From assembly GCA_030374765.1 (NCBI GenBank), contig JARGXX010000068.1, forward strand, positions 4,464,001 through 4,528,000: a stretch of 64,000 bases of DNA, written 5' to 3'. How positions within the stretch are numbered: the first letter of the stretch is position 1; the number at the start of each line of letters is the position of its first letter. The notes below the pieces were generated by a model, which did no database searches, was not told the origin of the DNA, and saw only the letters and a list, made by a program, of their open reading frames with translations. Below, one piece after another: positions 32,548 to 44,236 of the stretch. Source of the DNA: Agarophyton chilense. Its lineage: Eukaryota > Rhodophyta > Florideophyceae > Gracilariales > Gracilariaceae. The position numbers were made by a program, and so were the translations under genes.

Positions 32548-33081
32548 ATGACTGCCGTGTCAGAATACGTTACAAGATGTCTTGCTTTTACTCTTCAGAG
32601 TGGGAAGCAGTGTGTAGAGGATGCCTTTTATGAAGAACTAAAAACGAACATTGCAACAGTCGTTGAAGGGAATATGCGGAAACTCGATGATACTAACTTT
32701 ACAACCGCATGTACGACAATGGACGACGACACGATGAGCAGGGTCTTGGAGAAGTCAATCGTTGTAGTGCACACATCGGTTCTCAATGGAGCCAAACTAG
32801 CGAGACGGAAACACGGTAGAAAGAAGTTCGGAAATCGGGAACGCGTTAGAGTGTCCGCATATATGCTGCGAACCATGATACCTGAATTTACGGAATTGTT
32901 CGCCACGGAGCTAACGAGTACAATTCAAGCAACAGCGCAACGTGAAGACTTCACTTTTGATATCGACTGGGTTCGCCTGCATATAACAAAATTAGTTCGA
33001 GTCATTGGCCACCTATATCAAGACGTGAAGAACAGCGGTGAAGAGTCATTAATTCAGTCACAGCGTTCTACAGCCCAATAG
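32548..33081 (+). CDS. Hypothetical protein
   Basis: From ATG 32548 to TAG 33079-33081 it encodes 177 residues, and the frame is open further upstream (from 32419) without ATG. It is mostly helical with a basic patch (KLARRKHGRKKFGNRERVRV) in the middle. No family is recognised. An isolated gene or pseudogene is possible. Confidence 0.35.
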   Translation: MTAVSEYVTRCLAFTLQSGKQCVEDAFYEELKTNIATVVEGNMRKLDDTNFTTACTTMDDDTMSRVLEKSIVVVHTSVLNGAKLARRKHGRKKFGNRERVRVSAYMLRTMIPEFTELFATELTSTIQATAQREDFTFDIDWVRLHITKLVRVIGHLYQDVKNSGEESLIQSQRSTAQ

Positions 33082-34998
33082 ACGCACTGTTCGCGTACCA
33101 TCTGGTGATTGCCACGAGTGGACGTTGGCGCTGAGCTAAAGGGAAGTGTTCTGACCAGGACTCTGGAAGGGCGGATACGACTGTAAAATACTTGTAACGA
33201 GTTCACACAAAAAAGTGGCGAAGGATACGGGTTTGAGAGAAGGGAGTGAAGCGCAGCGAGTTGTCACACATGAGATGACTCGACTCTTGTTCCAAGATTA
33301 AGCGCCAACGTTGATGACTCCAGCAAGTGTTTCTCTTCAGCAAAAAACTCAAAGATTTCGCATATTTGGATGACACGAACCACTCCTCGCCCCTTCCACC
33401 GAGAGCTGCAGCTTGCGTGCAGTGCGAGTACTCCGCACCGCCACAAGTCTGTGGATGACCATTCATGGAATGGGTTGTGACTGCAACCGTGCAGCATCAC
33501 TGTTCAGTAAAATACCGTGAAATGAAATGCTATAATTGGGCGAGACAATTCTCAAACATCGTACTCCGAAGCCAAAGTTAAAGCTTCTTTTCTACGATTA
33601 TATAATACGAATGGTAGATGGGAAGCTGTCGTGTTGCCACGCAAATAATGTCTTCCGTGAGCGAGATATGTCGGCAAACTGGGTACAAGGGCTGCACTGC
33701 AAGATCTCCCATTATTTCTGCTGATTAAAAGTTATGAAAACACAAATCCCATCATAAGCATGGGATTTCCCTGCTTGCCAAAGAGAAAGGTAAAAGACAT
33801 CCAGACTCGATTAATTTTGGGTCGAAAAAAAAAATCTGACTACATACACAAATTTCTACGGTTTAAGCAATCGCAATCAATTCTGTGACGTTAGCTCCAG
33901 TTTCATTCCATCTTGGACCAACACAATCACTTCCAGTTCAACGGCGACCACATTTGCAACAGATTCCAGGATAAAGTAATGAGCATTTGTCCTGGAATCA
34001 GTATTAAAGGTAGAACGATAATGGTCTGCGAAACATCGAGTTATGTTTTGCCGGGAATTGTCGTGAAACTGTAGCATGCGACGTCTGTGATGCTCAATGC
34101 GTAGCGAGTTGCATAGAAGTTTATTTGTTACTTACTCTATCAGCTTTTACGCTTCAACGTAAGCATTGTTTTTCATGAAGGGTCTTCAAATATGTTGCTC
34201 CTCAAGGGGTACTGGATGGAGGCGGCCTGGATTTATAAGCCAATCGATTGTAATCTTCCTTGGTGCGAGCAAATATGAGCTGCAATTATCATACTGCAAT
34301 CGATTGGACTGCAATCGATGGTGTTCTATTTCTGATTCTAGTTGACCAACAGGTGTCGGATATTTATAGTACAGATTCAAATTGCTTCACTGTTTGTTTC
34401 TCAACATTGTTATAGCTCTCGGTGGCTTCCGAAGTTCTTGTCCGGTGGGCCTCGGTACGTGAAGAGTAAAGAGAAGATGAACCCCTCTTCAGTTATTGTT
34501 GTCACTGTTCATCGCTTAACATCAGCAAGTGTCCGTTTCTACCATATTTGAGTACAATGGCTAGATGGAAACACCGTATGGAACAATCCTTTGAAGATGG
34601 TATTGTCCATTTTCAAATTTAAGATAGAAGCAGTTCGGATCTTCTTGCTAGAAACTTCACTGGTAAACAAAGTTAGCGTTTCTGAAGAGAGCTCAAAGAT
34701 TTTCGAAATCAGCTTCTAAGCGTATCTATTTTGTCGTCAAAAAGTTACGGTCGTGGGGAGAGCCCGTCTTTTGTATTCGCAGGCACTGTGCAAAACCCTT
34801 CTTGCGTGGGAGTTGAGCGATTGCGTTATCGATTAAACACATGCATGCAGTTCGTATTCCTCCAAGCACTTGCTGAAGAACTAGAAAGACGCTCACCAAG
34901 CCGAGTGACTTGGCGCGGAAGGTTAAAAAAAGCGGTCGTACACCGCCATGGCAGCAACGTCCTTTGTGAGTTAATTGCCAGAAAGCCCGACGTAAATG
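33082..34998. other. Intergenic, no gene seen
   Basis: AT-richer spacer of 1.9 kb. Only short random frames on both strands. No repeats or RNA genes noted. Confidence 0.5.
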
Positions 34999-36162
34999 CT
35001 ACAGGCGATGATCAGCTCCGACAGCGTCAGCAACAGACTCATAGCCATCTTTCTTCAAAAGTTCATCCAACTCATCCTTAATCCTCTGCACCAGTCGCGG
35101 CCCTTGATAGATAAGCGCGGTGTACAATTGGACCAAACAGGCGCCAGCGCGAATCTTGTCGTAGGCATCATGGCCACATTCAATACCACCGACTCCCACG
35201 ATCGGAACGCGTCCGCCAGTGAATTGATATGCCTTCCTGATAATGGTGGTGCTGAGATCGCGCAACGGACGGCCGCTGAGGCCTCCTTTTTCTTCGGCAA
35301 GCGGAGATTTGAGGTTGGGTCTAGATACGGTGGTGTTTGAGATGACCAAGCCGTCGACACCAAGCTGCTCCACCACGAGACAAATAGCTCTCAACTGCTC
35401 GTCGCTGAGGTCCGGGGCGATCTTGACAAGCAAGGGGGGCCGATACACCAGTTGATCTCGAGCGAGCAAAAGTGGAGATAGCAATGCGCGCAACTCATCA
35501 GCAGCCTGCAGAGATCGCAAACCCGGCGTGTTCGGGCTGGACACATTGACGACGACATACTCAGCCAGATCGCCCAATCGCAGCAACACTTTCAAATAAT
35601 CTTCGACAGCATCCTCCGGCGCAGTTTGACGATTCTTGCCAATGTTAACACCGAGAGGCCCCATGAGGTGCTGAAAGCGACCGCCCGAATCATACATCTC
35701 CAGGCGCTGAGACACAGTTTCCATACCAACGCTATTGAAGCCGTAGCGATTAATGACAGCGCGGTCCTCAGTGAGGCGGAAAACCCTAGGGCGCTCATTG
35801 CCTTCCTGCGCAACAGGGGTGACGGAGCCGATCTCAATGAAGCCGAAACCGACGTCAAACAAGCCGACCATGGCCTCTGCGTGCTTGTCAAAGCCGGCGG
35901 CGAGACCGACTGGGTTGTGGAACGGCAAACCCCACACGTGCGAGAGCAGGCGCGGGGAGTCGTGCGGGCGCGGGACGAAGGGCAGACGCGGGGCAGCCAG
36001 GCGCGATTTGGCAAGCAGCACGGCGATGCGATGCGCTCGCTCAGGGTCCAACGAGTGCAGGTAACGGCCCAGCGGGCCCTGGTAGACGTCGGCCGACGCG
36101 GCGTACGCATACAGCGCGGCGACCGATGCGGCGGCCGTGCGCGCGAAAAGTCGCAGCGACAT
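34999..36162 (-). CDS. DHODH: Dihydroorotate dehydrogenase (quinone), mitochondrial
   Basis: 387 residues from ATG 36162. It catalyses dihydroorotate to orotate with FMN and ubiquinone, step four of pyrimidine synthesis, at the inner mitochondrial membrane. The N-terminus is Arg/Ala-rich then hydrophobic (residues 1-24), as in a class 2 enzyme with a presequence and membrane anchor, followed by the quinone-tunnel helices. Motifs: NPVGLAAGFDK (83-93), IGSVTP (111-116), NRYGFNSVG (138-146), VNVSSPNT (205-212, catalytic Ser) and VGVGGI near residue 323. Full length, no intron. It is followed upstream by a GC-rich 290-bp gap containing AAGCG-type repeats. Confidence 0.93.
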   Translation of the reverse strand: MSLRLFARTAAASVAALYAYAASADVYQGPLGRYLHSLDPERAHRIAVLLAKSRLAAPRLPFVPRPHDSPRLLSHVWGLPFHNPVGLAAGFDKHAEAMVGLFDVGFGFIEIGSVTPVAQEGNERPRVFRLTEDRAVINRYGFNSVGMETVSQRLEMYDSGGRFQHLMGPLGVNIGKNRQTAPEDAVEDYLKVLLRLGDLAEYVVVNVSSPNTPGLRSLQAADELRALLSPLLLARDQLVYRPPLLVKIAPDLSDEQLRAICLVVEQLGVDGLVISNTTVSRPNLKSPLAEEKGGLSGRPLRDLSTTIIRKAYQFTGGRVPIVGVGGIECGHDAYDKIRAGACLVQLYTALIYQGPRLVQRIKDELDELLKKDGYESVADAVGADHRL

Positions 36163-36453
36163 GGAGCAAGCGTGGGGGCGCGATGAACGCGGGGAAGGCG
36201 ACGGGGAGCGCGAGGTCCCTCAGTCGCCGACGGTGCACGCGAGTGCAACAGCGTGAAGCGAAACGGCGCGCGAAGCGCAACGAAGCGAAGCGAAACGGCG
36301 CGAAGCGCAACGGTGCGAAGCGCCGCGGGGCGCGGCGGCTCTCGTCACGCCGCGCACGTGTGCGTGACGCGCATGATGCAGCGCGCATGGCTCGCAAACG
36401 AGCGACGAACCCACGAAGCACACTTGGCACCAACCGTTGGCAACAGCTGCCCA
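36163..36453. repeat. GC-rich spacer with AAGCG/AACGG repeats
   Basis: 36250-36335 consists of repeated GCGAAGCG and GAAACGGCGC words upstream of DHODH. It probably includes the DHODH promoter and the 3' end of the next gene. No gene seen. Confidence 0.5.
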
Positions 36454-36513
36454 TCACCGCTTGCGGTCCTCCAGCACGTCCATGTCGTATTCCTCCGACG
36501 AGAAGCGCAGGAT

Positions 36514-36546
<33 letters not shown>

Positions 36547-38193
36547 ATCCTCCGACGCTCCCCCCGTCTCGCCCTCAGCCTCAGCCTTCCCCTTCAGCAC
36601 AGCTGCGTGGTGCCCGCTGATCAATCCTCGCGAAACCGGTCCCACCAGCATGTTCACCACCTTCATGCGCTCGCACGCAGCCCCGAACGCCATGCGCTCC
36701 TTTTCCATGCGCGTTGCTCCGTTCGCCCCCGACCTCCCGTCCCGTCCAGATCGCGTGTCCGTACCGTTTCCAGTAGCACTAGTCTTGGTAGCGGAATTGG
36801 CAGTAGCGCTCCGTTCTTCCCGCTCCTCCTGTTTCATTCGCCACATGTCATCACCCACGGACATCTCATGCTTCGAATGCACATTCAAGCCACCCTCTGC
36901 CACACCGCCGGCAGACGTGCTCACTGACTCACGTGCCATCAGCGCCGCCAGCATCTGCGCGTCGGGTATCAGTTGATCGTCCGTGGCCGCGCGTGTGTCA
37001 GATACTGGGCCCAACGTATCCTGCGAGTACACGCTTCTCGAACGGGGCTCGGTGGGCGGCAGCAAGTCCTCCACACGTGAAAACGATTCGCACTTTTCAA
37101 TGCTCGTCACCGGGTGATGCCTACCAAAGCGCCGGAAAAGCACCTTGGTAGAAAACGACGGTGAGCGACGCGCTGTGCGGTGTCGAGCTCCGCAGATGTA
37201 GCACGTCCCAAAAGTGATCAACATAACTGAAGCGAATATGGCAATGACGGCGATTACGGCAATCTTCCATGCCGCAATAGAAGGGATGTGACGGTCAATG
37301 GTGGGATAACGCACCAGCGCCGTGGTGATTACGGGCGATCTTCCAGGCTGTTCGCCGTCGTTGCTTGTGGATGGGAAGCGTGCGGTTGGGGGCCAATCGA
37401 ACACTAGCTCCAGCGACGTTGGCAATGAAAGCGGCGTCATGAAGTTTGGTGTTTTGGGAATGCGGAAGGAGAACTTTGTGAAATCTGTGGAGAAGGCCAT
37501 TGAGCAGTTGTCGCTTAGCGATGTTGGCTGCGCGTTGATGTTGCATTTGCGATGGTCCCAAGGAAGCAAGTGCTGGTAGCGTTTGTCGGAGAGGCGCATG
37601 CGAATGGTGTCCGTTGGCACGGAGATATCGAGCGCGGCTGGCGCGCTGAAAACCTGAGCGTCAATGGTGGTGACGGTGTCGGTTCGAAGCCGTAGCGCGC
37701 GAGCGTTTTTGCCGGTGTAAGTATGACGCCTGTTGCGGTCAAACAGCACGATGCCAAGCACATTGATGACCAGCAGCTGGTGCTGTCTGAGGCCACTTGG
37801 AAGGCGTACGGAGCAGTTCAATTGAGCGCGGCCGGGAAGGCCAGTCATGGTGATCTCAATGGTGGCGAAGCTGTCGATCTGTGACGGCTCGAAGGTGACT
37901 CGCACGATTTGCACGATTTTGTGAGGTGACTCGTCCACAGCGGTGGGCTTGTAGTCGTGCGTGAGGTCAACGAGACCCTCGGTCAAGACGAAACGTACGC
38001 GCACGCTGCCGGAGGCGGCGCCGTCGCGGAGCGCATACGTCTCATCCTGGAAGCCGAGCTGGACAGCCTGCAGGGCGGCAGCAGCGGCGGCGACGGCGGC
38101 GACGGCGGCGACGACGGCAGTCAGCAGCAAGAGGGAGAGGAGAAGCTGTGGCGACGACGCGCGCGGGGGCGCGGTGGCGGAGTCGTCCCGCAT
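36454..38193 (-). CDS. Probable type I membrane protein, function unknown
   Basis: 579 residues from ATG 38193. Residues about 16-37 are a Leu/Val/Ala-rich signal peptide (coded by a GCC/GTC-rich repeat). An extracellular or lumenal part follows to about residue 305. A transmembrane segment (IAVIAVIAIFASVMLITFG) and a Cys-containing cytosolic tail complete the protein. The tail is Ser/Arg-rich, with an acidic DEDEDEDEDEDE run near the C-terminus encoded by a GTCCTC repeat (36513-36553). No conserved domain is recognised. Single exon, same strand as DHODH. Confidence 0.65.
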
Positions 38194-38641
38194 ATTGACG
38201 ACACGCCAACGCAAGCACACTCAGAGCGACGCCAACGGCAGCGGGCGTCTGCGTCTGCTGGAGCTGCTGCTCGGGCGACGCAGATGTACTCAGCAATGCA
38301 CATATACACATGGTGTAGATTTATATCTACCGATGATACTTTGATACACACCACGCTGCCAACTAGTGGCGCCGCCGCGCTACGCGCTCGAGCGCAGAGC
38401 GTTGCCGCGCGCGTCACGCCCGCCCCACCTTATGTGCCGCTGGCGCCGATGCGCGCCACGCGCCTCGCGCACGCGCGCGCTCATGCGGTCACGTGCACAC
38501 GCGTCACGCGCGCGCGCTGCCCCGAGCCTCGCCCCTTTCGTTGCCTCTCGCGTTGCCCCGCTCATTTCGTCGGGCCTTGTACGTCGCGTACAAGCGCGGC
38601 TAATCACAACTAAGATGCATTATTCGGGGCGCGTGCGCCGC
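38194..38641. other. Intergenic, GC-rich
   Basis: GC-rich spacer with many CGCGC words between two minus-strand genes. It contains the 5' region of the membrane-protein gene. No gene seen. Confidence 0.5.
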
Positions 38642-39580
38642 TCACGCGTGGGAGGGGAAGCCCCAGTACTCCACCATGTTGCACGTCATGAGTCCGCAAT
38701 CCAACGCGTCTAGTTGCTCCAGCTGCGGCGCGCTGAGCTTGAGCGCGCCTGCCTTGAAGTTTTGCTCGATGCGCTGCGCGTTGGAGCTCTTCGCCAGCAC
38801 CGAGCACCCCGTCTGCAGTCCCCATGCAATCAGTACCTGCGCCGCTGATGCGTCCGTCTGCTGCGCGATGCGCGCCACCACCGCATCCTGTAGCGGCCCG
38901 TGCTTGCCGGACCCCAGGATCGAATACATGGTGAAGTGAACCCCGAACGCCGCGCATACCTGTCGCAACTCGCGTCGCTGGTAGTAACAATGCGCCTCGC
39001 ACTGGTTCACCACCGGCTTGATGCGCGCGTACTGTAGCACGTCCATCAATGCTAACACCGAGTAGTTGCTCACGCCAATGTCCTTGGTCAGCCCCAGCTC
39101 CACGCACTCTTCCATTCCGCGCCACGTCTGCTCTAAGCTCACGCCCTCCGCCCACACAATGCTGCCCTTGTCATCGCGCACCACCCAGTTGTTCTCCGTG
39201 ATGGGCAACCCGCCATGCTTCCACGAAAACGGATGGTGCACCAAGTACAGGTCCACATATTCCAGTGCCAGATCTTGCAAACTCTGTTTGCACGCCTTCA
39301 CCACATCCTCCTGCGCGTGGCATGTGTTCCACACCTTTGACGTGATGAACACCTGTGAGCGAGCCACGCCGGAGGTGGCGAACCACTCCTTGAACGCTTC
39401 TCCCACTTCCTTTTCGTTCAGATAGATGGCCGCGCAGTCGATGTGGCGGTAACCGGCGTTCAGAGCACTCAGCACGGCTGCCTTGGTGACACCCTTCTCC
39501 GCTTTCCACGTGCCAAACCCTTGAAGCGGCATCTTCCTGCCGGAGCGCAACGTCACACTCGTGCCCACTTCATGAGTCAT
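38642..39580 (-). CDS. Aldo-keto reductase (AKR superfamily)
   Basis: 312 residues from ATG 39580. A cytosolic NADPH-dependent carbonyl reductase. The catalytic tetrad is complete: Asp48 and Tyr53 (GYRHIDCAAIY), Lys82 (ITSKVWN) and His115 (YLVHHP). DIGVSNYS and PVVNQCEAHCYY are the usual active-site strands. The C-terminal cofactor part has VLAKSSNAQRIEQNF, where the usual sequence is IPKSxxxxRIxEN. Substrate cannot be told, and relatives act on aldoses, sugar phosphates or ketones. ATG 39580 sits just before the first strand. Confidence 0.9.
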   Translation of the reverse strand: MTHEVGTSVTLRSGRKMPLQGFGTWKAEKGVTKAAVLSALNAGYRHIDCAAIYLNEKEVGEAFKEWFATSGVARSQVFITSKVWNTCHAQEDVVKACKQSLQDLALEYVDLYLVHHPFSWKHGGLPITENNWVVRDDKGSIVWAEGVSLEQTWRGMEECVELGLTKDIGVSNYSVLALMDVLQYARIKPVVNQCEAHCYYQRRELRQVCAAFGVHFTMYSILGSGKHGPLQDAVVARIAQQTDASAAQVLIAWGLQTGCSVLAKSSNAQRIEQNFKAGALKLSAPQLEQLDALDCGLMTCNMVEYWGFPSHA

Positions 39581-41069
39581 GTTGCAGCAGTTTTTGGGGG
39601 ATACTGTCAGTTGAGACAACGGAGTTGCGAAGAGTATCTACCGAAGGTAATTGCCATGGGCATACAGCATCAGCATCAGTTGTTCAATTTTCGAGTGATC
39701 TCGAACACCATTCACTCGCTGGACACGTGGAAACGTTTAAAGCGGAATAGAGCCCACTGCGAAGCACTTTGTGCCCCGTTCGGGGCAGCTGTCACGCATT
39801 TCGCTTTGTGTGACAAAAGCTTTCATTTCGTCTCGCTGTCATTGCTACTGTTGTGGGCACTGTATTCGGGAATGCCAATTGGAATGCTCCTTTTCAATCG
39901 CCAGTCCATTTGGACCGTTTTGCTTCGTGCCCTACAGTAACCAGTATCTACCTCCGTTTGACGTCTCGTTGAAAATGGCATACTACTTTCTGTACAGTAT
40001 ATACGTTTTGCACCACGTGTGCCAACTAAAAATCATCCACGTCTGTTTTGGTCATGCCCGTTGCATTTGTCACATCTTTTTGGTTCATATGGAGCTTCAA
40101 ACTTTGGCTTGCTGCCAAGTTACATATATTGAGTGACGGCCTGCGCCGACTTAAATATCGTTCCGTTTAACTCTTTATACACAAAACAGAAATAACTCCT
40201 ACTCTTCACACAAAACAACTGCTATTGGTCAAGCTCTTCTGCTTGATTTCTTTCCGGCAGCCCCCTCGGAAAAGGTTTGGCCCCACATTGTGCGAACCAT
40301 ATTTATACGATGCATAATTATGTGCAGCGTTGTCACTTTCGCAGTCTACTGTAGAAACGACGATCTTCTGGTGTGATCATCATGGATTGAATCTCACGAC
40401 CGTATACCTTCATATCGGCGGCAGACTATTTGAAACCACTCGTCGTATGCAATTTGACCCCGAACTGTTGACTGCTTGAACTGGGAGGCTCTCATGTAAA
40501 CTGCAATACGCACACAATACTAACACGTCATGTCAGAGAGTAGAGAGTATGCTGACTAGCTAGGTACTCGATACAACATCCCAACTTCACGACTTTGTCA
40601 AAGTCTCATTCTTCATCACATGGGTTTCTCTCTCTCGTGGCGAGATCTTCCACGCAACTGTCAGTGTAGGCACCGTTATACATACGCGATATCGACAAAA
40701 AAAACCACCGATATCCCCTGCACATTGCCGTAATTTGTCATCCACGTTGCATTTTAGCTTGGGCAGCTAAATCTTTTTTTTTGCGTGTTGCTCTGCTGTT
40801 TCGAGCACCAGTCGATCCCCTTGCTTAGAATGTTCACTCCGTTTTATCACCTTCTCCAAATCCTTGACAACATGTGAATCAAAGTACGACTAATTGCCAA
40901 TGATGTATCTCACGTCGCATAAAAAGAAAGTACCAAATCGCCGTTTCTTTTCGCTCGCCGTAGTACCGCTCCAGACATTGTCACTCGTTCTACTACCTAG
41001 TCCAAAACCAACATGAGCGCAAATCCCCGTTAAATGACATCGGCCAAACCATGGGCTGCTACCTGTACC
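39581..41069. other. Intergenic, no gene seen
   Basis: About 1.5 kb of AT-rich spacer upstream of the AKR gene and downstream of the next minus-strand gene. No convincing frame, repeat or RNA gene. Confidence 0.5.
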
Positions 41070-41573
41070 TTACTCGCGCCTAGCGCCCCTAGAAGCAACT
41101 CTCTCGTCAAAATCCATCGGAATACCGTCGTCTGTGGCATTCAAACGAGCAATCTTGCCCCTTGCTTTACGAAGAAGCAGAAAAGCTTCGTTCAAGCGAT
41201 TTTGAACTTCTTCATACCCTTGCCTCTCCTTCTTCAGCATCTCGTCCAGCTCCATTTTGACCCTCGATAGGCCTTGCTCTTCGGAAGACAAACGCAGAGA
41301 GTGAACGGCAAGCACATGCTTTCGAACACAGTCCGAAAAGCATTCATAAGCCCGCGCACCTGTGGCCTCGTACGGTGGTTGAGAATCATGAATGCAAACA
41401 AGACTTGCATCCCAGCTATCGTCATGCCCTGAGATGCTCTGGGCTCTGTGCAAATCGCTGTTGGATTGGTGCGGACTGTTTGATCGTTCGGTGTATTCTT
41501 GTTGCGGAGTTGAACCGAAGAAGATGGGAGATGTCTTCGAGTTACTCGCATTCATACTGTTTTCGGGATGCAT
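41070..41573 (-). CDS. Small coiled-coil protein, unknown
   Basis: 167 residues from ATG 41573 (or MNASNSK 18 nt downstream). The N-terminal half is Ser/Asn/Gln-rich and disordered. The C-terminal half is a predicted coiled coil (RVKMELDEMLKKERQGYEEV on to about residue 145). No family is recognised. It could be a C-terminal exon of a longer gene. Confidence 0.45.
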   Translation of the reverse strand: MHPENSMNASNSKTSPIFFGSTPQQEYTERSNSPHQSNSDLHRAQSISGHDDSWDASLVCIHDSQPPYEATGARAYECFSDCVRKHVLAVHSLRLSSEEQGLSRVKMELDEMLKKERQGYEEVQNRLNEAFLLLRKARGKIARLNATDDGIPMDFDERVASRGARRE

Positions 41574-41933
41574 TGTGTTGATACGGGTGAGAGGTACGAC
41601 AAACCGCAAGTATTCGAGTCCTTCTGTAGATACGAGCGTTGGCGCCTCGCTCTATCTATGCGCCAGTAGAGTCTGCATAGCTTTCTCTTCGTTTGGAGCG
41701 GGGAAGAAAACCTTTCACATATTCAAACGAAACTACTGTCAAGCAAGTGAAGTGAAAGGCAAAACTCGGGAGCCTCGGCTGCTATTGGGTTGTGGAGCAC
41801 GCTGCTTTACGTGGAACTCTATCTTCCTGTGAGGTATGTAGTCAAGGAAACCCCTCATGGCTGGTACGGATTTGCGTCCGATCATAAATCGAAACCGATT
41901 CGTTCCGTTCCTGCTCATCGCAATGTGCGTATC

Positions 41934-42746
41934 CTAGGAAGTGTGAGCAGCCAGCTTGGACTTGGTCTCCAGTTCCGCGGCGACCAAAATGATGAGCCAT
42001 AATACTGCCTCTTCTTTCGTACAGCTCTTGAGCTGCAAGTCGAAGAAATGACGCAGTATGTGAACATTTCCTATTCGTCTCTCAATTCCCGCCACAAAAA
42101 GATCGTACGCACCATATTCGAAGTCGCCCTTCGCCGGTTGCATTTCTAGATTCGGCACGCCAAGTAACAACTCTTTGTTGGGTGAAAACAGGAAATAAGA
42201 TTCCATAGATGAGATGTAGTGAATGCTCCCTATCTTGCAGCCATCGTCCAAGTCCTCAAATAGCGTACCATTCACAACATTCCATTTCGTCTTCTGTTCC
42301 GGGATTACCACTTCAACCAACGGCTTTCCTTCTCGCTCTGTTCGAATCTCATACTTGATTGGCTCTTCAAAAGTTTTATCCACATAAAAAGATATCGGGC
42401 ACTGGCTGAGCAAATCTTTTTGCCTCTCTGTCGGAACATTGACATAACGAAGAATGTCGCTTGCCTTCGGAACGTGGACTGTACTGGTTTTGAAAATGTC
42501 TCTGGTGCGGTTTTCTACAAAGTAGCGTTGTAAGTCGAACACTGCGCTGCGATTTGAATTCACTTCTCGCTTGAGGTCTTTTCCTATACCCCCCATCACA
42601 GGCGCACCCTTCGATCGCAATGCCGTAATTGACGCGCTTTTGAACGCATCTGCAGTGTGGATTGAGACGTCTTGTGTTGATGACACTGGTGTGGACGGTG
42701 GCGACATCACCTTGCGCTGGACTTCTTTCTTCTTTTCACGCTCCAT
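41934..42746 (-). CDS. Conserved-looking protein, function unknown
   Basis: 270 residues from ATG 42746 in good start context (AACAATGG). A basic N-terminus with a Pro/Ser patch is followed by a mixed domain (residues about 70-250) with VPTERQKDLLSQC, KWNVVNGTLFEDL and YGAYDLFVAGIERRIGNVH. No transmembrane segment is evident. I do not recognise the family, although the layered beta strands (ESYFLFSPNKELLLG) suggest a folded domain. Confidence 0.55.
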   Translation of the reverse strand: MEREKKKEVQRKVMSPPSTPVSSTQDVSIHTADAFKSASITALRSKGAPVMGGIGKDLKREVNSNRSAVFDLQRYFVENRTRDIFKTSTVHVPKASDILRYVNVPTERQKDLLSQCPISFYVDKTFEEPIKYEIRTEREGKPLVEVVIPEQKTKWNVVNGTLFEDLDDGCKIGSIHYISSMESYFLFSPNKELLLGVPNLEMQPAKGDFEYGAYDLFVAGIERRIGNVHILRHFFDLQLKSCTKEEAVLWLIILVAAELETKSKLAAHTS

Positions 42747-43472
42747 TGTTTCCTATATCTTTCCACTCTTATCTTTTCATCTCGGAGATTGGCTGCACAT
42801 GGGAACGAAGCCTTGCATATCCATAGGAGCGAAATACCTTCAAACAGAACTGTGTAAGACAGCGGGGAGGCGGACCTTCCACTACGGACTTGATTTGCGG
42901 GTTTGGGGTGGAGCTTCAAGCTGTAAGCGCACGAGGACTATGCGAAGACGTGATAGCACCCATTCTCCCTCGAAGGGGGCAGTTCGATTTCGATACGTCG
43001 GGGCCGGCAGCTGGATCGCACATGGCTCCAGCTGGTAGTTGAGAGTGCTGATGGGGCCTTCGAACTGTCTTTCATTAGGTTATTCGGCAGTTCGGCTAAC
43101 GCTCTCTAGCTAGTGGGAAGAACCAGCAAAGCAGAGACATCATATGGAGCACAAAACAGTTGAGAGCGTAATTTCTTTCTGGGCTTAGCCAGTGGGCGAC
43201 CAATAAATATGCGACGATATTTGCAGATAGCCCTCTATCTACCTTTGTACGCATTTCGCGAAGCCTGGTGAGGCCAATGCATAGAACAGCTTGGGAAATG
43301 TTCTGTTGGCCTGCTTGCGACTCATGGATCGCCAAAACGTGTTGCTTCAGTCACACTGCCATCCTCATTTCCGTTAGACCACATCCACGCTGTATTTTTT
43401 AGTCCGTTGTTGTCGGCGGATTGTTTCCCGCTCGAATTACTCGTTTTCTACATCTCGTTTGTAACGAGGAAC
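42747..43472. promoter_or_regulatory. Divergent intergenic region (unknown gene / PRA1)
   Basis: About 730 bp between two divergent start codons, presumably holding both promoters. No clear TATA box or repeat stands out. Confidence 0.4.
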
Positions 43473-44093
43473 ATGGTGACCCAGACTGATCTACCGATGT
43501 CAGCGCCCGCTACAGAGCATGTGGAGGGTGAATCACAACCTAGACAATTTGGGTTGCCGACCTGGGTGACAGCCCCTGTTGAGTGTGTCTTTGCCACTGT
43601 TGGCAATAGTACATCGGCAATTTCTTCTTGGGCGTCTACTCGTGGCGCGCAAGCAACGAGCCGAGCTCGACCATGGCTTGAATTCTTCGACCTGTCTGCA
43701 TTTGGCCTCGCGGAAGGTGGAATTTCTGGTTGCGTAGATCGACTCAAGATAAATATTCCGTACTTTCTCTTTAATTATGTCTTGATTGGACTTATAATGA
43801 CCGTACTCAGTGTCATCACGAAGGTAGGCGCTTTGATCGGAACACTGGTGGTTGTTTGGATATATTTCCAATTCTTCGGAGTCGAGCACGAGAATGAAGA
43901 TTACCAAATAATGGGCTTTTCCCTCGATACCTCTGAAAAGATAGGCTTTCTGGTCTTGTTGGGTGGATTGGTCTTCTGGTTCACTGCTGGGGGCATCGAG
44001 TTATTCTTCGAAGTTTTGACAGCGATTGCGTTTGTTGCCATTCTGCATGGAAGTTTCAGAAAGCCGAGTCCAAACGCTATTCCTCCTGTGTAG
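43473..44093 (+). CDS. PRA1 family protein (prenylated Rab acceptor)
   Basis: 206 residues from ATG 43473. PRA1/YIP3 proteins are small Golgi/ER membrane proteins that bind prenylated Rab GTPases. The family pattern is present: a helix ending RPWLEFFDLSAF (about residues 67-78), then two pairs of hydrophobic segments (YFLFNYVLIGLIMTVLSVIT with VGALIGTLVVVWIYFQFFG, and IGFLVLLGGLVFWFTAG with FEVLTAIAFVAILHG) and a short polar tail ending RKPSPNAIPPV. Length fits the family. Single exon. ATG 43473 is preferred, as upstream codons lack an ATG. Confidence 0.85.
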   Translation: MVTQTDLPMSAPATEHVEGESQPRQFGLPTWVTAPVECVFATVGNSTSAISSWASTRGAQATSRARPWLEFFDLSAFGLAEGGISGCVDRLKINIPYFLFNYVLIGLIMTVLSVITKVGALIGTLVVVWIYFQFFGVEHENEDYQIMGFSLDTSEKIGFLVLLGGLVFWFTAGGIELFFEVLTAIAFVAILHGSFRKPSPNAIPPV

Positions 44094-44236
44094 TGCAGTA
44101 CCTCGGAACTTCTAAATCCCCTAGTGTAAGTAAGTGTTGGCCTGTGAAACACATTTTTTTCTTGCTTCGGCGAAACATCTGCGGATTAAGGTGGCATGAG
44201 GCTTGTGAACGGACACGAGATGTTCTGATTGCCCCG

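Noticed and set aside
36253-36927. Long plus-strand frame opposite the membrane-protein gene
   Set aside because: It is the shadow of the GC-rich coding and repeat region on the minus strand; low-complexity translation.
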